64,000 nucleotides of DNA from Rhodobacteraceae bacterium 63075 (GTDB taxonomy: Bacteria > Pseudomonadota > Alphaproteobacteria > Rhodobacterales > Rhodobacteraceae), in contig QVMW01000012.1 in NCBI GenBank assembly GCA_003417655.1, positions 1-64,000 of the forward strand, read 5' to 3'. The stretch's first letter is position 1. Each line of letters starts with the position of its first letter. A model generated the notes under the pieces. It was not told the DNA's origin. It saw only the letters and a list, made by a program, of their open reading frames with translations, and did no database searches. Made by a program: the position numbers and the translations under genes. Below are positions 60,120 through 64,000 of the stretch, piece by piece.

Positions 60120-61088
60120 ATGGCCATCAGCGCAGAACCCATCATCTACGGCCTGATCTTCATCGGCGTGCTCGTGCTCGTCGAGGGGCTCTACCTTGTC
60201 ATGTTCGGGCGCTCCATCTCGCTCAACAGCCGGGTGAACCGCCGCCTCGAGATGATCGAGAAAGGCACCAAGCGCGCCGACGTGATGGAAAAACTCCGCA
60301 AGGAGATGAACCAGCACAAGAAGTCGATGGGCATTCCGCTCTATTCGCTTCTGGCCACCAAGGCGCAGAAAGCCGCCCTGGCCTTCACGCCCGTTCAGCT
60401 CATCATGCTGATGGCGGGCCTGTCGGCGATGGCCTTCGCCGGTCTCACAATCGGCACGGAGACCTCTGCCCCGATCCGCGCCGCCCTGTCGGTCGCGATA
60501 GGTGTGGGCGGTGTGTATTTCTGGGTCAATTCCAAGGCCAAGAAGCGGATCTCGATGATCGAGGAGCAGCTTCCCGACGCGGTCGAGCTGATGGTGCGCA
60601 GCCTGCGCGTGGGCCATCCCTTCTCCTCGGCGGTGCAGATCGTCTCCAAGGAGATCAAGGACCCGCTGGCCTCCGAGTTCGGCATCATTGCCGACGAGAG
60701 CGCCTATGGCCGCGACGTGGGCGAAGCGCTCAAGGACATGGCCGAGCGTATCGGCCTTCAGGATTTGCGCTTCCTGTCCGTCGCCGTGACCATCCAGCAG
60801 CAATCGGGCGGCAACCTCGCCGAGATTCTCGCAGGCCTGGCCAAGGTCATCCGCGCCCGTTTCCGCCTCTTCCGCCGCGTCAAGGCGATCACCGCCGAGG
60901 CACAATGGTCGGGCAAGTTCCTCTCGGGCTTTCCGGTCGTGGCGCTGATCGTCATCAATGTCGCCGATCCGCACTACTATGACGAAGTGCTCGATCACCC
61001 CTATTTCATCCCGGCCTGTATCTTCGTCGGCGTCATGCTGACGCTGAACCTGATCGTGATGAAGTCCCTGACGAATATCAAAGTGTAA
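60120..61088 (+). CDS. tadB: Tad inner-membrane platform protein TadB
   Basis: A 322-residue protein with N-terminal membrane helices and a GspF-type domain (about 150-300): EEQLPDAVELMVRSLRVGHPFSSAVQIVSKEIKDPLASEFGIIADESAYGRDVGEALKDMAERIG, and helices at the C-terminus. With TadC it forms the inner-membrane base of the pilus machine. It starts 5 bases after cpaF. Confidence 0.95.
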   Translation: MAISAEPIIYGLIFIGVLVLVEGLYLVMFGRSISLNSRVNRRLEMIEKGTKRADVMEKLRKEMNQHKKSMGIPLYSLLATKAQKAALAFTPVQLIMLMAGLSAMAFAGLTIGTETSAPIRAALSVAIGVGGVYFWVNSKAKKRISMIEEQLPDAVELMVRSLRVGHPFSSAVQIVSKEIKDPLASEFGIIADESAYGRDVGEALKDMAERIGLQDLRFLSVAVTIQQQSGGNLAEILAGLAKVIRARFRLFRRVKAITAEAQWSGKFLSGFPVVALIVINVADPHYYDEVLDHPYFIPACIFVGVMLTLNLIVMKSLTNIKV

Positions 61089-61109
61089 CCCAGGCCGAGG
61101 ACCAACCCC

Positions 61110-62075
61110 ATGGACGCTCTCAGAGAAACGCTCACAGGCGCGCTTGGCCCCTTCGGCATGCTGATCGCCGTCGGCTTGCTCGGCGTCGTGCTCATCGGCG
61201 TTGCGCTTTCGATGATCATGGCCGAGAAGCGCGACCCGCTCGAGAAGCTCAAGCGCAGCGCGCATGTGCCTTCGAACACCCGCGAAGTGAAACAGAAGCT
61301 GCGCTCCAAGCAGCACAACGAGCAGCTCGACCGCTACGCCAATTTCCTCGAACCCCAGGACGAGGAAGAGCTGCAAGGCATGAAGCTCAAGCTCATGCAG
61401 GCCGGCTACCGCGGCAAGGACGCCGTGCGTTACTTCCACTTCGCCCAGTTCGCGCTCGGGATCGGCCTGCTGATCATCGGCGTTCTCTATTTCGTCCTCT
61501 TCGTGCAGGACGAGAACACCACGATGCAACAGACGCTCATGTACATCCTCGGCCCCGGCGCCGCGGGCTACATGTTCCCCAAATACTGGGTCACCAAGCG
61601 GATACAGACCCGCCAGGAGAACCTGACCAACGGCTTTCCCGACGCTCTCGACATGCTGCTTGTCTGCGTAGAGGCGGGCCAGTCCATGGAACAGGCGATC
61701 ATCCGCGTCTCCAAGGAGGTGCGCCCCTCCTGCCCCGATCTCGCCGACGAGCTGGAAATCGTCGCGCACGAGATGAAGGCCGGCAAGGACAAGTCGACCG
61801 TGCTCAACGACATGGCCGAACGCTGCAACAGCCAGGACATTTCCAGCTTCGTGACGGTGATGAACCAGAGCCAGTCCTTCGGCACGCCGATCTCCGATGC
61901 GCTGCGGGTCTATTCCGCCGAGATGCGCGACAAGCGGGTGATGCGCGCCGAGGAGGCCGCGAACAAGTTGCCAACCAAGATGACACTTGCCACAATGATG
62001 CTCACGGTGCCGCCGCTGCTCATCATCCTCGTTGGGCCTTCGGTGCATGGCATCACCCAGTTGGGCAACATGTAG
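61110..62075 (+). CDS. tadC: Tad inner-membrane platform protein TadC
   Basis: A 321-residue protein. A first membrane helix (GMLIAVGLLGVVLIGVALSMI) and a central helix pair precede the GspF-type domain: FPDALDMLLVCVEAGQSMEQAIIRVSKEVRPSCPDLADELEIVAHEMKAG, ending MMLTVPPLLIILVGPSVHGI. It pairs with TadB. It follows tadB by 21 bases. Confidence 0.94.
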   Translation: MDALRETLTGALGPFGMLIAVGLLGVVLIGVALSMIMAEKRDPLEKLKRSAHVPSNTREVKQKLRSKQHNEQLDRYANFLEPQDEEELQGMKLKLMQAGYRGKDAVRYFHFAQFALGIGLLIIGVLYFVLFVQDENTTMQQTLMYILGPGAAGYMFPKYWVTKRIQTRQENLTNGFPDALDMLLVCVEAGQSMEQAIIRVSKEVRPSCPDLADELEIVAHEMKAGKDKSTVLNDMAERCNSQDISSFVTVMNQSQSFGTPISDALRVYSAEMRDKRVMRAEEAANKLPTKMTLATMMLTVPPLLIILVGPSVHGITQLGNM

Positions 62076-62084
62076 GCAATATTC

Positions 62085-62660
62085 ATGCGATCACGCCGGT
62101 TCGGGCTGTTCCCGGCAATATCGACCCTCACGCTCCTGGCCGCCTGTTCCACGGGCGGCCTCTCGCCATCTGGCGATCAGACCTATGCCCCCGGCATCAA
62201 GGCGGGCGGCGAGGCCGTGGACGGGCTTGTCGTCGGGCACAGGCTCATGGAGGCGGGCGAATACGAACTGGCGCTCGACGCCTTCACGCGCGCGGCGGGG
62301 CAGCAGGGCCTGACGGTCGACGTGATGAGCGCGCTCGGCTCGGCCAATCTCAGTCTCGGGCGGCTCGGACAGGCCGAAGACCTCTTGCGCCGCGCCATCA
62401 AGAGCGACGATGTGATCCCCGAAACCTGGAACAACCTCGGCGTCGTGCTCATGGAGCGTGGCGAATTTGCCGAGGCCTCCGAGGTTTTTCGCCGGGCCTA
62501 TGCACTCGACAATGGCCAAACCGACGCGATTCGCGATAATTTACGCTTGGCCCTCGCAAAAATCGAGAAAACGGGCTATGATGCGGAACAACAACAAAAA
62601 CAAGACTATAAATTGGTACGGCGCGGCAGTTCCAAATACGTGATCCGCTCGATACCATGA
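62085..62660 (+). CDS. tadD: TadD-like TPR lipoprotein
   Basis: A 191-residue protein with lipobox LAACSTGG. Three tetratricopeptide-like repeats lie at about 50-155 (LMEAGEYELALDAFTRAAGQ, LSLGRLGQAEDLLRRAIK, LMERGEFAEASEVFRRAYALD). TadD lipoproteins help place the secretin. The C-terminal QQQKQDYKLVRRGSSKYV tail is charged. It begins 9 bases after tadC. Confidence 0.87.
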   Translation: MRSRRFGLFPAISTLTLLAACSTGGLSPSGDQTYAPGIKAGGEAVDGLVVGHRLMEAGEYELALDAFTRAAGQQGLTVDVMSALGSANLSLGRLGQAEDLLRRAIKSDDVIPETWNNLGVVLMERGEFAEASEVFRRAYALDNGQTDAIRDNLRLALAKIEKTGYDAEQQQKQDYKLVRRGSSKYVIRSIP

Positions 62661-62693
62661 GACGAGGCAGAGGCAGTAAAAGGACGCAGGCAC

Positions 62694-63551
62694 ATGCGTT
62701 ATTCCAAACCGATTCCGGCAATGCTCGCAGGCGTGGCCCTTCTTTCAGGCTGTGCAAACTCGAGCGATGATGAGGTCAGTCGCGCGTTCAAGGATGTGAA
62801 CGTCGTCGATGAGAGCAACCTGAGTGACATCATGCTCACGGTCGCAGACCCCAACGAGGCGGTGAACTACTTCAGGCGCACGCTCAAGGACAATCCCGAC
62901 CGCATCGACGTGCACCGGGGGCTCGGCCAGTCGCTGGTCCGGGCCAAGCGCGCGCGCGAGGCGGTGCCCGTCTACGAGAAGATGATGACCCTCGAAGGGG
63001 TGACCGATGATGACCGCGTCGATTTCGCCGATGCGCTCATTCGCAGCAATGAATGGGAGCGCGCCGAGGAAGTGCTCGACAGCGTGCCCCCCACTCTCGA
63101 AACCTACAAGCGCTACCGCCTCGAGGCGATGGTCGCCGACAGCAACGAGGAATGGAAGAAGGCCGACAGCTTCTACGAGACCGCCGTGGGCCTGACGACG
63201 CGCCCGGCTGGCGTGCTCAACAACTGGGGCTATTCCAAGCTCACACGGGGCGACTATTCCGAGGCAGAGCGCCTCTTCGGCGATGCGATCCGCCGGGACG
63301 ATTCGCTCTTCACCGCCAAGAACAACATCGTTCTGGCGCGCGGCGCACAGGGCAATTACACCCTCCCGGTCATGCGGATGACGCAAGTGGAGCGCGCCCA
63401 GCTCATGCACACGCTCGGCCTGTCGGCTATCAAGCGCGGCGATGTCGAGACGGGCAAGGGCCTCTTGCGCGAAGCCATCAACACCCATCCGCAGCATTTC
63501 GAAGCTGCCGTGCGGGCGCTCCGCGCGCTCGAAAACAACGTGTCGAACTGA
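62694..63551 (+). CDS. Second TPR lipoprotein of the tad locus
   Basis: A 285-residue protein with lipobox LLSGCANS. A series of TPR units follow from about residue 45 to 270 (NYFRRTLKDNPDRIDVHRGLGQSLVRAKRAREAVPVYEKMM, NNWGYSKLTRGDYSEAERLFGDAIRRD, GKGLLREAINTHPQHFEAAVRALRALE). It is likely a TadD-type accessory factor. Separated from the first TPR gene by 33 bases. Confidence 0.87.
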   Translation: MRYSKPIPAMLAGVALLSGCANSSDDEVSRAFKDVNVVDESNLSDIMLTVADPNEAVNYFRRTLKDNPDRIDVHRGLGQSLVRAKRAREAVPVYEKMMTLEGVTDDDRVDFADALIRSNEWERAEEVLDSVPPTLETYKRYRLEAMVADSNEEWKKADSFYETAVGLTTRPAGVLNNWGYSKLTRGDYSEAERLFGDAIRRDDSLFTAKNNIVLARGAQGNYTLPVMRMTQVERAQLMHTLGLSAIKRGDVETGKGLLREAINTHPQHFEAAVRALRALENNVSN

Positions 63552-63567
63552 TCGGCCGGACAGCGCC

Positions 63568-64000
63568 ATGGAACTGACAACCAGCGAAGCCTGGCTCTTT
63601 TTGCCCTTCGTCCTGCCGATCTGCATCTGGGTCGCCTGGTCGGACCTGCGGGCCATGAAGATCCCCAACAAGGCGGTTGTCACCCTGGCGCTTGTCTTCG
63701 TGGTTCTTGGCCTCTTCGTCCTGCCATGGCCCGATTATCTCTGGCGCCTGTCGCATCTTGCCATCGTGCTCGTGGTCGGCATCGTGCTCAACGCCGCCGG
63801 GGCCATGGGCGCGGGCGATGCGAAATTCGCCGCCGCCGCCGCGCCCTTCATCGCGCTCGGCGATCTGCGCATTCTCATGGTGCTCTTCGCCGCCAACCTG
63901 CTGGCCGCCTACGTGACCCACCGCCTCGCCAAGTACACAGGCCTGCGCCGCCTCGCTCCCGACTGGAAAAGCTGGGAGACGGGCTCCGATTTCCCCATGG
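63568..64000 (+). CDS. cpaA: Prepilin peptidase CpaA/TadV (3' end cut by window edge)
   Basis: This is an open frame of 144 codons to the window edge, without a stop. The A24-type aspartic peptidase signs are Asp26 in AWSDLRAMKIPN and the GxGD motif GAGD with Asp84 (GAMGAGDAKFAAAAAPF). The helices expected for CpaA are present. It should process the two Flp pilins and the TadE/F pseudopilins. It starts 16 bases after the TPR gene. Confidence 0.9.
   Translation, partial: MELTTSEAWLFLPFVLPICIWVAWSDLRAMKIPNKAVVTLALVFVVLGLFVLPWPDYLWRLSHLAIVLVVGIVLNAAGAMGAGDAKFAAAAAPFIALGDLRILMVLFAANLLAAYVTHRLAKYTGLRRLAPDWKSWETGSDFPM

Noticed and set aside
60069..62048. Open frame of about 660 codons on the minus strand
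   Set aside because: Complement of tadB and tadC; very rich in His, Asp and Arg, with no motif.
1..64000. CRISPR array, tRNA, rRNA, insertion sequence or prophage
   Set aside because: Read through all intergenic regions; no regular repeat-spacer pattern, cloverleaf, transposase or integrase was found.

Overview
The window is a GC-rich, tightly packed, conventional chromosomal segment. It looks like an alphaproteobacterium of the Roseobacter group (Rhodobacteraceae). The basis for that is the soxBDAG sarcosine oxidase operon, the ctaC-ctaB-ctaG-ctaE-surf1-thrC-M16 gene order, a Hint-domain protein, a Flp/Tad pilus locus, and FnrL-, CtrA- and LexA-type sites of the alphaproteobacterial forms. 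No rRNA, tRNA, insertion sequence, prophage or CRISPR array was seen. Genus and species cannot be fixed from this sequence.

Layout. 1-2.2 kb: the first codons of a probable tuf gene leaving the window, a lipoprotein and a cytochrome P450. 2.2-7.2 kb: heterotetrameric sarcosine oxidase (soxB-soxD-soxA-soxG, minus strand). 7.4-10.1 kb: a Hint-domain protein and NAD-type glutamate dehydrogenase. 10.5-13.2 kb: a small TadG/TadE/TadE-F pseudopilin operon. 13.2-17.4 kb: a membrane protein, a pirin, a HAD phosphatase, a DUF3572 protein and a PleD-like diguanylate cyclase. 17.4-19.4 kb: an ECF sigma module with a Spy-like protein and a four-EF-hand secreted protein. 19.6-28.4 kb: metabolic, transport and regulatory genes (DUF983, NUDIX, EamA transporter, fatty acid desaturase, XRE regulator, SDR, aldo/keto reductase, an ImuA-like gene behind a perfect SOS box, a SulP permease). 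28.7-33.0 kb: mtnP, LysE, apt, a DUF6629-like protein, tldD.

33.2-42.2 kb: the aa3 cytochrome oxidase assembly operon preceded by a perfect FNR box, then surf1, thrC, an M16 peptidase, an acetyltransferase and a GlcD-type flavoenzyme, mostly with overlapping start/stop codons. 42.2-47.5 kb: dprA (behind a CtrA-like site), topA and the scoAB CoA-transferase pair. 47.6-52.9 kb: a likely polyprenyl-phosphoryl-D-arabinose module: a flippase-like membrane protein, DprE1-like and DprE2-like enzymes, then, convergent, a lytic transglycosylase and a UbiA-type phosphoribosyltransferase carrying an eroded HAD domain.

53.2-64.0 kb: the main tad locus: two Flp pilins, CpaB, CpaC secretin, an OmpA-like lipoprotein, CpaE, CpaF, TadB, TadC, two TPR lipoproteins and a prepilin peptidase that runs off the right end. 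The pseudopilin operon at 10.5-13.2 kb probably supplies minor components to this machine. The most interesting signals are regulatory sites (LexA, FNR, CtrA, a DnaA-box pair, a Shine-Dalgarno-sequestering hairpin before scoA), the arabinose-like module, and the degenerate receiver domains of the PleD-like protein.
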